NCBI RefSeq assembly: GCF_022815905.2
Contig: NZ_CP119327.1
Span: 62,001 to 126,000, forward strand
Reading direction: 5' to 3'
Origin: Staphylococcus sp. NRL 16/872
GTDB lineage: Bacteria > Bacillota > Bacilli > Staphylococcales > Staphylococcaceae
Length of the DNA stretch: 64,000 nucleotides
The translations under genes and the position numbers were made by a program. Numbering within the stretch: the first letter of the stretch is position 1; each line of letters opens with the position of its first letter. Below the pieces are notes generated by a model. The model was given only the letters and a program-made list of their open reading frames with translations. It did no database searches and was not told the origin of the DNA. Positions 43,439 through 51,980 of this stretch are shown one piece after another.

Positions 43439-44848
43439 TTAAGCTTCTGAATTTTCTTCAAGTTCTCGATCTTCTTCATCCATTTCAATTGTTGCTTTTT
43501 CAGATTCTTTTTTATATTTTTGATACATAATGACTAGGATAATCGCCCAAACTGGTGCGAATAATACAGCGTAACGTGTACTGCTATTAATTAATAAAAC
43601 GACAAATATAAATGCGAAGAATACTAAAATACCATAAGCTGTGTATTTACCACCTGGCATTTTAAATTTACTTTCTTCATGCAATTCAGGATTTCTTTTA
43701 ACAAATCTTAAATAAGCAACCATGATACATGTCCATATCATAATATTTAATACAGTTGAGAATGTAGTAATTTGTACGAATACTTTCGTCGCATCTTTAA
43801 AGATAGCATTTAGAATAACTGCAATACTTAATAATCCACATGTAAGTAGGATAGCGTAAAAAGGTACACCATTTTTATTTGTTTTATGTAAAAATGCAGG
43901 ACCTTGTTTTCTGCCAGCTAGACCAAATAAAGTACGGCTATTGGCAAAAATACCACTATTACATGATGATGCAGCGGCAGTTAATACTACGAAGTTGATA
44001 ATACCAGCGGCAAATGGGATTCCTATTAAACCGAATAATTTAACGTAAGGACTATCAGCAGGATCTAATTTATGCCAAGGTACTACTGCCATAATCACAG
44101 CTAATGAACCAATATAGAATATTAAAATTCGGAAAGGCACATTATTAATCGCTTGAGGAATTGTTTTATGTGGATCTTTTGATTCCCCCGCTGTAATACC
44201 TATTAATTCTATACCAATAAATGAGAAAATAGCCATTTGGAATGACATAAGGAAACCTGATGCGCCGTTAGGGAAAAAGCCTCCAAACTCCCAAATGTTC
44301 GAAACTCTTGCAGGACCGTATTGTGTCTTCATAGCGAAGATAACCATGACGATGCCCACGCCGATTAAAGCAAAAATAGTAATAACTTTAATAAGTGATA
44401 ACCAAAACTCAAGTTCGCCAAATAATTTAGCGCTAAATAAGTTTAAAGAAATTAATACTAAAATCGTAAATGCAGCTGTTAACCAGTTTGGCATGGCTGG
44501 ATACCAATACTCTACATATTTAGCTACGGCTGTAACTTCAGCCATACCTGAAATAATCCATGTTAACCAATAGGTCCACCCTACCATAAATCCGGCCATT
44601 GGATTGATATGATGATGAGCAATATCACCAAATGATTTGAATCCTAGGTTAGAAAGTAAGATTTCCCCCATTGCTCGCATAAACATAAATAAAATAAATC
44701 CTACGATGACGTAGGTTAATAATATTGATGGGCCTGCTAAATGAATTGAAGCTCCGGCTCCTAAAAATAACCCTGTTCCTATTGCACCACCAATCGCAAT
44801 AAGTTGTATGTGCCTATTGCTTAATTCTCTTTGCAGTTTATCTGCCAT
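43439..44848 (-). CDS. Amino acid permease, CycA/AapA-like (D-serine/D-alanine/glycine)
   Basis: A 469-residue APC permease with 12 helices. The amino acid transporter signature appears at the N-terminus (LSNRHIQLIAIGGAIGTGLFLG), with FIGIELIGITAGESKDPHKTIP in the helix 6-7 region, both characteristic of the CycA/AroP/GabP group. CycA-type members carry glycine, D-serine and D-alanine; specificity is inferred from overall resemblance. The charged C-terminus is rich in glutamate. Single gene with its own terminator. Confidence 0.88.
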   Translation of the reverse strand: MADKLQRELSNRHIQLIAIGGAIGTGLFLGAGASIHLAGPSILLTYVIVGFILFMFMRAMGEILLSNLGFKSFGDIAHHHINPMAGFMVGWTYWLTWIISGMAEVTAVAKYVEYWYPAMPNWLTAAFTILVLISLNLFSAKLFGELEFWLSLIKVITIFALIGVGIVMVIFAMKTQYGPARVSNIWEFGGFFPNGASGFLMSFQMAIFSFIGIELIGITAGESKDPHKTIPQAINNVPFRILIFYIGSLAVIMAVVPWHKLDPADSPYVKLFGLIGIPFAAGIINFVVLTAAASSCNSGIFANSRTLFGLAGRKQGPAFLHKTNKNGVPFYAILLTCGLLSIAVILNAIFKDATKVFVQITTFSTVLNIMIWTCIMVAYLRFVKRNPELHEESKFKMPGGKYTAYGILVFFAFIFVVLLINSSTRYAVLFAPVWAIILVIMYQKYKKESEKATIEMDEEDRELEENSEA

Positions 44849-45168
44849 AATGTTCTTCCCTTTCGTGGGTACATATATGACTGAATATAATGACTGAAAG
44901 TTGTATACCCTTTGTTATAACATAAATAATTTGTCTGAATTTCAAATTATTTATTTTACCAGAATTAATGATACCCTATTTAATAAATAATAATCAATTA
45001 TTAGTAGAAATAGTAACTTTATTATACATTTATTAATAAAAATTTAAAACATCTTTATGAAAACAGATATTGTATTTTTTCAAGCATATTTCTTCTCATC
45101 TTTGTCAATTTCAGTAATAATCTAGGATACGAAAAAATTTTAGAAATTAATCGAGAGTAGGTAAATAA
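44849..45168. other. Intergenic region between divergent permease and nitroreductase genes
   Basis: 320 AT-rich bases containing promoters for both neighbours. I find no ORF, T-box, riboswitch or strong operator-like palindrome. Confidence 0.5.
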
Positions 45169-45789
45169 ATGAATGATTTTAATGAAATATTAGAAGGTAG
45201 AAAATCTGTTAAAGGATTTGATTCAGAATATAAAATTCCACATGAAGAAATGAATGAAATGATTGCGAAAGCGACAAAAGCACCATCTTCAGTGAATATG
45301 CAACCTTGGCGTTTTGTTGTAGTAGAAAGTGATGAAGCAAAAGCAAAATTACGTCCGTTAATTCAATTTAATACCAATCAAAATGATACGTCTTCTGCAA
45401 TGATAGTTATCTTTGGTGACTTACAATGTTATGAAGAAGGCGAGTATATTTACGAACAAGCTGTAAAAAATGGACACATGCCACAAGAAGTGAAAGAACA
45501 AATGCTTCCATTAGTGCTCGACAATTATAAGAGTCGTACGCGTCAATCAATGAGTGACATTGTCAAAGTAGATAGTAGTCTTGCAGCGATGCAATTAATG
45601 TTAGTAGCGAAACAACATGGTTATGATACAAATCCAATCGGTGGTTTTGATCATGAAGAAATAGGTAAAGCGTTTGGGTATGACATAGAACGTTATGTAC
45701 CTGTGATGATTATCGCTATTGGTAAAAAGGCAAAAGAAGCCCATACGTCATTTAGAATGCCAGTAGATAAAGTTGTAGATTATAAATAA
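45169..45789 (+). CDS. Nitroreductase family protein
   Basis: A 206-residue FMN-dependent nitroreductase-fold enzyme. GRKSVKGFD supplies the N-terminal FMN-phosphate-binding segment, APSSVNMQPWRFVVVE the central signature, and the C-terminal part has NPIGGFDHEEIGKAFG and VPVMIIAIGKK. Such enzymes reduce nitro compounds, quinones or flavins with NAD(P)H. The true substrate is unknown. Single gene, followed by a terminator. Confidence 0.92.
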   Translation: MNDFNEILEGRKSVKGFDSEYKIPHEEMNEMIAKATKAPSSVNMQPWRFVVVESDEAKAKLRPLIQFNTNQNDTSSAMIVIFGDLQCYEEGEYIYEQAVKNGHMPQEVKEQMLPLVLDNYKSRTRQSMSDIVKVDSSLAAMQLMLVAKQHGYDTNPIGGFDHEEIGKAFGYDIERYVPVMIIAIGKKAKEAHTSFRMPVDKVVDYK

Positions 45790-45801
45790 TATTTTTGCTT
45801 G

Positions 45802-45840
45802 GGTCATACTTAAAGCGCACTTTCTTCTTTAAGTATGGCC
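45802..45840 (+). terminator. Terminator after the nitroreductase
   Basis: GGTCATACTTAAAG (45802-45815) pairs with CTTTAAGTATGGCC (45827-45840) with one G-T; the downstream U tract is weak. Confidence 0.75.
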
Positions 45841-45984
45841 TTAAAATTTTTATTTCAAAGTAACCGGGTATATTTATAAATAAGAGGGAATTGGTGGAAA
45901 TACTTGATTGATTGCAAAGATTTTTAAAAGATGACAAATTAGACACTACATAAACCTATTTTTAATAATTGGAGATGATAGTCG

Positions 45985-46521
45985 ATGAATGTTAATCGTG
46001 GAATTAATCACATAGGTTTAACAGTACCGGACATGGAAGTCGCTACAGACTTTTTCAAAAAAGGTTTAAATGGCAAGATTGCTTACGACAGTCAAAAGAA
46101 GACGGATGAACCTCGTGGGGGTGACTATGTAGAACATATTCTTGGTTTAGAAAAAGGGGCTAGTATTATTCACAAACGTATGATGGTCTTTGGCAACGGT
46201 CCTAATATAGAAATGTTCGAGTTTAAAGATGCGCATCAAGGTCAATCTCAAGCATTACAAGATATTGGTTATACACATATTTCGTTTTATGTGGAGGCAG
46301 AAGCGTTCGAACGCGTGTTAGAACAAGTGAAAGAAGCGGGTGGAGAGCCTATTTCTGAACCACATTCTAATACAAAATATGAGGATACAGAGGGCAATAA
46401 AACAGTTTATGTTAAGAGTCCGTGGGGCAGTTTAATTGAGCTCCAAACGATACCACATGGGTATTATTATCCGAATGATAGTGAAGCAAGTGTATTTATT
46501 CCTACTAGTTTCAATGATTAA
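45985..46521 (+). CDS. VOC family (glyoxalase-like) protein
   Basis: A 178-residue vicinal-oxygen-chelate protein. The first module starts INHIGLTVPDMEVATDFF and ends with NIEMFEFKD; the second starts YTHISFYVEAEAFERVL and ends with GSLIELQTIPHGYYYP. His8, Glu and His residues in these strands form a plausible metal site. The family covers glyoxalases, dioxygenases and antibiotic-binding proteins; no specific reaction is assigned. GGAGATGATAG precedes ATG 45985. Confidence 0.9.
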   Translation: MNVNRGINHIGLTVPDMEVATDFFKKGLNGKIAYDSQKKTDEPRGGDYVEHILGLEKGASIIHKRMMVFGNGPNIEMFEFKDAHQGQSQALQDIGYTHISFYVEAEAFERVLEQVKEAGGEPISEPHSNTKYEDTEGNKTVYVKSPWGSLIELQTIPHGYYYPNDSEASVFIPTSFND

Positions 46522-46771
46522 TTTAATAATTCACTAATTTTTTTAGTTATTACAATATCGTTAGATTAAGATTTTTAATATTTTATTTTATTAATTTAAG
46601 GTATACTTTCTACATTAAGATTTTTAAAAAATTAAGTCTTATATGTCAATTGGATATGGTATAGCAATAGGCTCATATTATTTATTGGAATATCGTTAGT
46701 GATATGGGGTAAATAATTTAGAGACATAGAATTTTTGCTATGTCAATAGAAAATTAGGGGAGTTTTAAATA

Positions 46772-47062
46772 ATGATTGATATTCAAATTGAAAAATCGGA
46801 ATTAATTGAAGTAATGGAAAACATTATTAATGAAAAAGTAAATGTTAAAAATCAAGATGCATGTGAGTATTTAGCAACTGAAATTGTAAACAGTTTAGAG
46901 GATTATAACAGTGATGAAACGCAAGCTAACAATTTGTTAGGATTAAACAGTGAATTACGTCATGAAGTTTGCCAGTCTAATCATGCTAAAAAGGTCACCT
47001 TAACTGCAACAGAAGACTCCGGTAAGGAAGAAGACGTAGCACAAGATGCGAGCAACAATTAA
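46772..47062 (+). CDS. Small acidic protein of unknown function
   Basis: A 96-residue, strongly acidic and asparagine-rich soluble protein with two cysteines (DACEYL and EVCQSN) and an N-terminal helical region. No signal peptide or transmembrane helix. I do not recognise it. ATG 46772 has the SD AGGGGAG nine bases upstream, and the A/D/E/N-rich tail (KEEDVAQDASNN) looks disordered. A hairpin terminator follows at 47116. Confidence 0.6.
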   Translation: MIDIQIEKSELIEVMENIINEKVNVKNQDACEYLATEIVNSLEDYNSDETQANNLLGLNSELRHEVCQSNHAKKVTLTATEDSGKEEDVAQDASNN

Positions 47063-47115
47063 TGATTACGATACGTAAACATTTTGATTCTAGCGCAATA
47101 GGTAAATATAATTGC

Positions 47116-47165
47116 ATCACCTCCTATGACAAGATTTAAGATCTTCTCAATAGGAGGTGATTTTT
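47116..47165 (+). terminator. Hairpin terminator carrying an anti-SD-like arm
   Basis: ATCACCTCCTAT (47116-47127) pairs perfectly with ATAGGAGGTGAT (47150-47161), followed by T-rich sequence. The left arm contains ATCACCTCCT, identical to the 3' end of 16S rRNA. Inner AAGAT/ATCTT pairing extends the stem. Confidence 0.8.
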
Positions 47166-47180
47166 ATTTTTATACATAAT

Positions 47181-47214
47181 AAAAAAGTCATGAAAGAACG
47201 GGTTCTTTCATGAC
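47181..47214 (-). terminator. Terminator of the tRNA-like gene
   Basis: A perfect 13-bp stem (GTCATGAAAGAAC, 47187-47199, with GTTCTTTCATGAC, 47202-47214) and a minus-strand U6 (47186-47181) start eight bases after the tRNA-like 3' end. Confidence 0.88.
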
Positions 47215-47222
47215 TGTATTAG

Positions 47223-47312
47223 CGGAGGGAGAAGGATTTGAACCAACGCGAGCAAAAAGCTCCTACCAACCATAAATGGTTGGCCTCTTAAGCCAGGCTT
47301 GAGTATCCCTCC
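47223..47312 (-). tRNA. Class II tRNA(Ser)-like gene with abnormal anticodon loop
   Basis: A 90-nt cloverleaf on the minus strand. The acceptor stem GGAGGGA/TCCCTCC is perfect, the D arm is CTC/GAG with a GG in its loop, the long variable arm GAGC-TTTTT-GCTC is class II, the T loop is TTCAAAT and the discriminator is G73, all serine-tRNA traits. The anticodon arm CCAACC-ATTTAT-GGTTGG cannot form the normal 5-bp stem and 7-nt loop (only a 6- or 8-nt loop), U33 is missing, and the T stem has two U-U mismatches. CCA is not encoded. Promoter and terminator are present. It is probably not used in translation; a pseudogene or a specialised seryl carrier. Confidence 0.7.
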
Positions 47313-47328
47313 ATGACATTACTTTTTT

Positions 47329-47357
47329 ATATTACTATAATATTTCAATTTTGTAAA
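47329..47357 (-). promoter_or_regulatory. Promoter of the tRNA-like gene
   Basis: On the minus strand, TTTACA (47357-47352) and TAATAT (47334-47329) are 17 bases apart. A start at about 47322 would leave a ten-base 5' leader. Confidence 0.55.
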
Positions 47358-47529
47358 TAACTTTGAGATATGTGTAAATTTTAAGTAAATTCAAAATATT
47401 TGATTGTTTTGAAAGAAAGGACGTATTGTGTCCTAGTTATATTATATAATCTTAGTGGAATTTTAAATTATTACTATAAAGTAGAGTTGAAATGTTCATT
47501 TAAAAAAGAAAGAGATTAGGGGACAGATT

Positions 47530-48396
47530 ATGTGGAAATCTAAATTTGGTAAATCATTAATTGCAAGCGCTATTATTGGAGCGACAGTGCTAGGCTACAC
47601 TGGACATCACCATGAAGCTAAGGCACTTGTTACACCTTATTATTATGATGGGATAAACTCAAGTAGTTATTCAGCTTATTTGAAAGCAAAGAAAATTAGT
47701 AATAATAATGTTTCTATTCAATATTATCCAAATGCTGCACAAAATAATTTAAAAGCGATTGGGCGTGTATCTAACTGGAATGGTTGGAAAGTTGGTATTG
47801 ATAAGTATAAAGGACAAGACTCAATGGGAACTGGGACAGTTATTGGTGCACATACATTTATAACAAATGCACATGTCATTAATGATCGATATAACAGAGC
47901 TGCAGCGCCTAAGTACATAACGTTTCAAATGAATCGTAACGGACAAAGTTTGCCATATATTTTCCATGCGAGTGAAGTTATTAGAGTACCACAATATGAT
48001 ATTGCTATTGTACATACAAAAGAAAACATGGCGAAATATGTTAAACCGGTTCGTATTGCGACAGACGCAGAAATTAATCAATTGAAATTTAATACGCCAC
48101 TTTATTCTTTAGGTTATCCTGTGCTAAATGGTAATAATACGAAGCCATATTTCAATAAATTACGTGTGACACAGTTTTCATCTAATGGTACTGAAATTCA
48201 GACGAAAGATATTTTTAGATCAGGTGATTCAGGTTCACCAATGTTGAATAGTAGTTTTAATACAATGTATGGTTTAAGAACTTATGGTCATAACTTAGAC
48301 GGTAAAGCAACAGACGCTTATGCGAAACAAGAAATGGCTGGCGGGGAGTCATTTAGAGGTTATGCTGGTAGATTTGTACGTCAGCACATTAAATAA
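47530..48396 (+). CDS. Secreted trypsin-like serine protease (V8/Spl-like S1 family)
   Basis: A 288-residue secreted protein. The signal peptide (MWKSKFGKSLIASAIIGATV...) likely ends after AKA at residue 32. The catalytic triad is His115 (ITNAHVI), Asp157 (PQYDIAIV) and Ser234 (SGDSGSP); GTGTVIGAHTFITNAH is a typical S1B beginning. Related staphylococcal proteases (V8, SplA-F, GluSE) attack host or surface proteins. GDSGSP differs from the GNSGSP of V8, so Glu specificity should not be assumed. It has a pro-like region between the signal peptide and the catalytic domain. Single gene. Confidence 0.88.
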   Translation: MWKSKFGKSLIASAIIGATVLGYTGHHHEAKALVTPYYYDGINSSSYSAYLKAKKISNNNVSIQYYPNAAQNNLKAIGRVSNWNGWKVGIDKYKGQDSMGTGTVIGAHTFITNAHVINDRYNRAAAPKYITFQMNRNGQSLPYIFHASEVIRVPQYDIAIVHTKENMAKYVKPVRIATDAEINQLKFNTPLYSLGYPVLNGNNTKPYFNKLRVTQFSSNGTEIQTKDIFRSGDSGSPMLNSSFNTMYGLRTYGHNLDGKATDAYAKQEMAGGESFRGYAGRFVRQHIK

Positions 48397-48430
48397 TATG
48401 ATTTTATAGACTGATAGGGTGCGCTTGCTG

Positions 48431-48456
48431 GAGTACTCACGACATGGTGAGTGCTC
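48431..48456 (+). terminator. Hairpin after the protease gene
   Basis: GAGTACTCAC (48431-48440) pairs with GTGAGTGCTC (48447-48456), one wobble. A short T5 follows 22 bases later, so termination efficiency is doubtful. Confidence 0.5.
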
Positions 48457-48587
48457 TGGTGGGTGTGTCTTTTTATGTGAAAATTTTGCGCAGCGACGGA
48501 TTGTGTCGGTGGTGACAGTTATAATGGAAGTATATGTGATTAGGGATATTTGGTTCTGCATTTTCAAAAAGAGAGAGGTATGGGATG

Positions 48588-49514
48588 ATGAAAAAGAATT
48601 ATTTAATGATTGGTGCATTAACGGGGACGCTATTGTTGGCGGGATGTAGTTTGACGATTAATGGGCATGGTAAGTCGACGGAGGATAGTAATAAGACGTC
48701 GCAGTCGGATAGTAAGGGTAGCAATAATTCGAAATCTGAGGAATCTACAAAGCCGGACAATAATTCAAAATCGAATGAGGATTCTAATAAAGAATCAAAG
48801 AATAATAATACTGATAATGAGGTGCAAAATTTATCTCAAGCGGAGAAATTGGCTTTGGCGTTAGAGGATGGAGCAATTTCAGATTATGCGATTACGGCGG
48901 ATGAATTGAGAAATCATTCATATACGACAAAAAGTTTTGATGGTAATCGTCAACACCATATTGATACTTATTATATGGAACATTTGGGTGCTGGTATTGA
49001 AGGTGCGCCTAGTGATATGAAGTTTTATAGTGGTCGTCCAGCTAAGGGTAATTTTTCGACGCTTGTGGGAATTGGGAATGATAAGATTTTAATTGCAGCT
49101 ACTCAAAGTCCTGGTAATTATCAATCATTTGTAAATTCTCAAGCTGGTAATGAATTAGATATTCATGATTTGTATGAGAAATATGGTAATAGTTCTGATT
49201 ATAAAACGGTAGCAAATCAAATTTCATTTAGCCAGGCTCCTCAAACTAATGATACTGAAGATGAGGATACTGATGAGTCTGGTAGTGAGTCTAGTGATGA
49301 AAAGGTAACGCGTGCGAATGTGATTGATAAGGTGGAAGATTATGAGGGGCATAAGTTAGATACGTCTACCTACACGTACAAAGAGCCTGAACAAAGTTCT
49401 GATGGGGATTGGGGATTCTCGTTTGTTGATAAAAACGGGGATTTAGCAGGTTCATATATTGTGACTTCTGACGGAGAAGTAACGAAATACGATGAAAATG
49501 GTGACCCAGAATAA
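48588..49514 (+). CDS. Lipoprotein with low-complexity linker, function unknown
   Basis: A 308-residue lipoprotein with lipobox LLAGC (Cys about 20). Residues ~30-75 are an S/N/K/E-rich spacer, followed by a globular domain beginning LSQAEKLALALEDGAISDYAITADEL, an acidic linker (NDTEDEDTDESGSESSDEK is ~235-253) and a small C-terminal domain ending YDENGDPE. The arrangement suggests a membrane-anchored extracellular protein. I do not recognise a functional family. Two adjacent ATGs (48585, 48588) follow the SD GAGAGAGG. A terminator follows. Confidence 0.78.
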   Translation: MKKNYLMIGALTGTLLLAGCSLTINGHGKSTEDSNKTSQSDSKGSNNSKSEESTKPDNNSKSNEDSNKESKNNNTDNEVQNLSQAEKLALALEDGAISDYAITADELRNHSYTTKSFDGNRQHHIDTYYMEHLGAGIEGAPSDMKFYSGRPAKGNFSTLVGIGNDKILIAATQSPGNYQSFVNSQAGNELDIHDLYEKYGNSSDYKTVANQISFSQAPQTNDTEDEDTDESGSESSDEKVTRANVIDKVEDYEGHKLDTSTYTYKEPEQSSDGDWGFSFVDKNGDLAGSYIVTSDGEVTKYDENGDPE

Positions 49515-49540
49515 TAATAGTAAGAAAACATACTAAGATT

Positions 49541-49587
49541 AGCTGTGAAGAAATTTATGACGATAGATTTCTTCACAGCTATTTTTT
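49541..49587 (+). terminator. Terminator after the lipoprotein gene
   Basis: AGCTGTGAAGAAAT (49541-49554) pairs perfectly with ATTTCTTCACAGCT (49567-49580), then T6. Confidence 0.9.
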
Positions 49588-49727
49588 ATAGTTGGAGAGA
49601 ACGGGACATAAAGTTTCTGGATAATTGAAAAAGACAATTTCTATTGTCGTAAAATATCATTTGTAGAGATGAGAACTGAAGTATAGATTGGTAAATCAAG
49701 TTGATTCGTGTTGTAATTTTATAAATA

Positions 49728-49791
49728 AGAGACCTCGTTAATTTAGTTTAGTGATGTTTATTAAACTATATGAAGGAGTCTTATTTTTAAA
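49728..49791 (+). repeat. Imperfect long hairpin in the 49.6-50.0 kb intergenic region
   Basis: AGACCTC and GGAGTCT bracket TAGTTTA/TAAACTA, followed by a T run. It could end a small RNA starting in 49590-49700 or be a second terminator; no promoter is convincing. Confidence 0.4.
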
Positions 49792-49912
49792 CATTTTAAT
49801 ATAAAATTACATATAAATACGGAGTATTTTGGCGAGACTTTTATCTTCATTATTACTTAACATAATTGCTCTACACTTATGTAAGAAATTCTAAGGATGA
49901 ATTACGAATAAC

Positions 49913-50000
49913 GTTGCGCGCGGGGCTCCAGCACAAAGACTTTCGCATAGAAAGTCTACAAGCAAAGCAAGTTGGGCAAGCGAGCCAACAATACGAAGTA
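49913..50000. repeat. Staphylococcal dispersed intergenic repeat-like element
   Basis: A GC-richer patch in AT-rich DNA: GCGCGCGGGGCTCC, a hairpin AGACTTTC-GCATA-GAAAGTCT, then CAAGTTGGGCAAGCGAGCC and the palindrome ACAATACGAAGTATTGT. The layout (GGGCYCC, variable hairpin, CAAGTTGG, GAGCC) resembles the GGGCCCC...GCAAGTTGG...GGGCCC intergenic repeats known from staphylococci. Single copy in this window. Confidence 0.5.
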
Positions 50001-50010
50001 TTGTAAATAA

Positions 50011-50055
50011 AAAAGCCAGTAAATGAATTTTTATAAATTCATTTACTGGCTTTTT
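50011..50055 (-). terminator. Terminator of the WYL regulator gene
   Basis: An 18-bp perfect stem (50013-50030 with 50035-50052) with A/T runs on both sides lies just past the stop of the minus-strand gene. Confidence 0.88.
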
Positions 50056-50064
50056 CTCTGGAAA

Positions 50065-50946
50065 TTATATCCCAGACTCTTTGTTTTCATAGGTTTGTTT
50101 GATTTCGTCTAAGCGTTGGATAAAACTGTCGATATAAGATTGTGGTTCTAGTATTTTAGCCAAGGGTGCAAGTTGATATGCGATGTAATAGGCATCGTAC
50201 CGTGTACAATTAACCCAGACGCGTACGTTTGTATCGACGTGCTCAACTACTTCTTTGATTGAAAATTGTTGCTTAAATTGGTTCCAAATTTGAGTATCTA
50301 TTTCAAATAAAACTGGGTTAGATGCACAATCTTTAATGAACTTTGATTCGAGTACTTTAATCGATTGGATATCTCGTACAGATACAGTATGGATCGTGTG
50401 TTTTTCTTCATAAGTAAACCAATAATCGAAATGCATATATAAAATAGATAATGGTTTGATCACAAATTTTCGATTTTTTACTTCAATGCGTATTAAATTT
50501 TTATTAACAATGGCTTTTTGAAGGGCCATTAATAATTTCCCCGGTAATAGCTCTTGGCGAACTTTAAATTGATTTAACATTGTCATCAATATATGTTTAT
50601 CGGCAAGTTTGAGCGACGCAATGGAGCTTGAAAGAAATTTATAAATATCATAGTGTAAGACTGGCGTTAAACTTTGTAGTTTAATTAATAAACTTAAGAT
50701 ACCTAAACTATTTTTAGAATTAGTGTCTTGTTTAAGTTCATAGCCATTTCGTTTATGGTTATAGACTACGCGTGTATTCGTATGATTCCAATATGAATTT
50801 TCATAGAAAAAAGTATTAATTGTATTAATATCTCGTTGAATAGATTTTTTACTTACATCTGTGAAAGTATGGATATCTTCTTGTGTAACGACACGACCAT
50901 TAAGAAGTAATGTGAGTAGGTTAAGTATACGACTTGATTTATCCAA
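50065..50946 (-). CDS. WYL-domain HTH transcriptional regulator
   Basis: A 293-residue regulator. The N-terminal HTH (SSRILNLLTLLLNGRVVTQEDI, then SKKSIQRDINTIN) is of the DeoR/HTH_11 type. The WYL domain covers ~135-210, with FVIKPLSILYMHFDYWFTYEE; the name-giving W-Y-L triad is degenerate (Y-W-F). A C-terminal WCX-like part follows. WYL proteins often sense ligands or DNA-damage signals and repress stress or defence genes. No neighbour is clearly a target. Single gene. Confidence 0.85.
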   Translation of the reverse strand: MDKSSRILNLLTLLLNGRVVTQEDIHTFTDVSKKSIQRDINTINTFFYENSYWNHTNTRVVYNHKRNGYELKQDTNSKNSLGILSLLIKLQSLTPVLHYDIYKFLSSSIASLKLADKHILMTMLNQFKVRQELLPGKLLMALQKAIVNKNLIRIEVKNRKFVIKPLSILYMHFDYWFTYEEKHTIHTVSVRDIQSIKVLESKFIKDCASNPVLFEIDTQIWNQFKQQFSIKEVVEHVDTNVRVWVNCTRYDAYYIAYQLAPLAKILEPQSYIDSFIQRLDEIKQTYENKESGI

Positions 50947-51078
50947 GAATGTTGTCCCCTTTTTATCGAAACTAAACTTACTTTAAAAATTATTTATATC
51001 GTATCACATTATTTTTGTAATGTGTATAATTCTAAAATTAAAAAATTGTAGCAGTTAATTGGAATTTTATTAGAAAAT

Positions 51079-51125
51079 AAAAATAGTGGATAATGAATGC
51101 TTGTGCATGAATTATCCACTGTTTT
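51079..51125 (-). terminator. Terminator of panE
   Basis: AGTGGATAAT (51085-51094) pairs with ATTATCCACT (51111-51120), with ATGC/GCAT inside, then a minus-strand T run. Confidence 0.85.
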
Positions 51126-51128
51126 TAA

Positions 51129-51980
51129 TTATTGTTGAGCGAGGGAATGATGTGAAAGTAAAAGTGCATAAACTGTATCAAGATGTGGCGTGTTCAGTTG
51201 ATGTTTTCTTGCTTGGCGATAGATGAACCCTTGAATCGCTTCAACTTCAAGAGGTTCGTGGTCGATAACGTCATAATACATACTTGTTCCCATGTGATCA
51301 GGGTAGCCTGCGTAAATGTTCATGATATCTTCGACGATGGTATCTGAGATATGAATACCCTCTGCTTTTGCCACTTGAGTTCCTTCTGTTAATAACTTTC
51401 TACATAGAGTATTTACTTCGTCAATTTTTAAAATTTGGGCGGTATTTCTACCGAGTGCAGTTATTGAATTAATGCCTAAATTGACGAGTAGTTTATACCA
51501 TATTTTTTCTTCAATATTATCTTCTAAAACTATTTCGATTTTTGTCTTATCAAGGACTTTCTTTAGTTCTGTAGTGTATGCATCTTGTTGTAGATGTAGA
51601 CGATAGTCGCGAAAATGTGTGACTTCGTCTCCTGTCTTTTGTCCACTGATATAGACCACGGCTTGATAAGTGTGTTTGAAAGGAAGCTGTGACAGTAGAC
51701 CGTAGCCATTTTGAGCCAAAATAAAAACGGTTTCGTTATGCGCAAGATGGTGAAGTTGTGGGAACAAGGCGTCAAGTTGATGGGTCTTCACGGCAATAAT
51801 AATAGTGTCGAACGTTGATTTAATCTCTTTGATGTTTTGTACTTGGATGGTTTGGTTAGCCGGATAGATTGTCATTTGTTTTGAGGTGCGTCCAATTAGT
51901 GTAACGTTTGGCAAGGTTTGTTTGAGTTCGTGTGCAATGATTGTACCTATTGCGCCAGCACCGATAATCGCAATATTCAT
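51129..51980 (-). CDS. panE: 2-dehydropantoate 2-reductase PanE
   Basis: A ~283-residue ketopantoate reductase that makes pantoate with NADPH for pantothenate synthesis. The cofactor motif IIGAGAIGT starts at residue 4; the N-terminal Rossmann domain continues to ~170 with VKTHQLD, and the catalytic-lysine region IEEKIWYKLLVNLGINSITAL (Lys in WYKL) opens the helical domain. ATG 51980 is chosen because AGGAAAGGA precedes it by about nine bases; an ORF extension of 12 codons lacks an SD. It is divergent from panBCD, completing the pathway. Confidence 0.93.
   Translation of the reverse strand: MNIAIIGAGAIGTIIAHELKQTLPNVTLIGRTSKQMTIYPANQTIQVQNIKEIKSTFDTIIIAVKTHQLDALFPQLHHLAHNETVFILAQNGYGLLSQLPFKHTYQAVVYISGQKTGDEVTHFRDYRLHLQQDAYTTELKKVLDKTKIEIVLEDNIEEKIWYKLLVNLGINSITALGRNTAQILKIDEVNTLCRKLLTEGTQVAKAEGIHISDTIVEDIMNIYAGYPDHMGTSMYYDVIDHEPLEVEAIQGFIYRQARKHQLNTPHLDTVYALLLSHHSLAQQ

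Noticed and set aside
49913-50000. CRISPR-like repeat
   Set aside because: Only one unit is present, with no spacers and no cas genes; it fits a dispersed intergenic repeat better.
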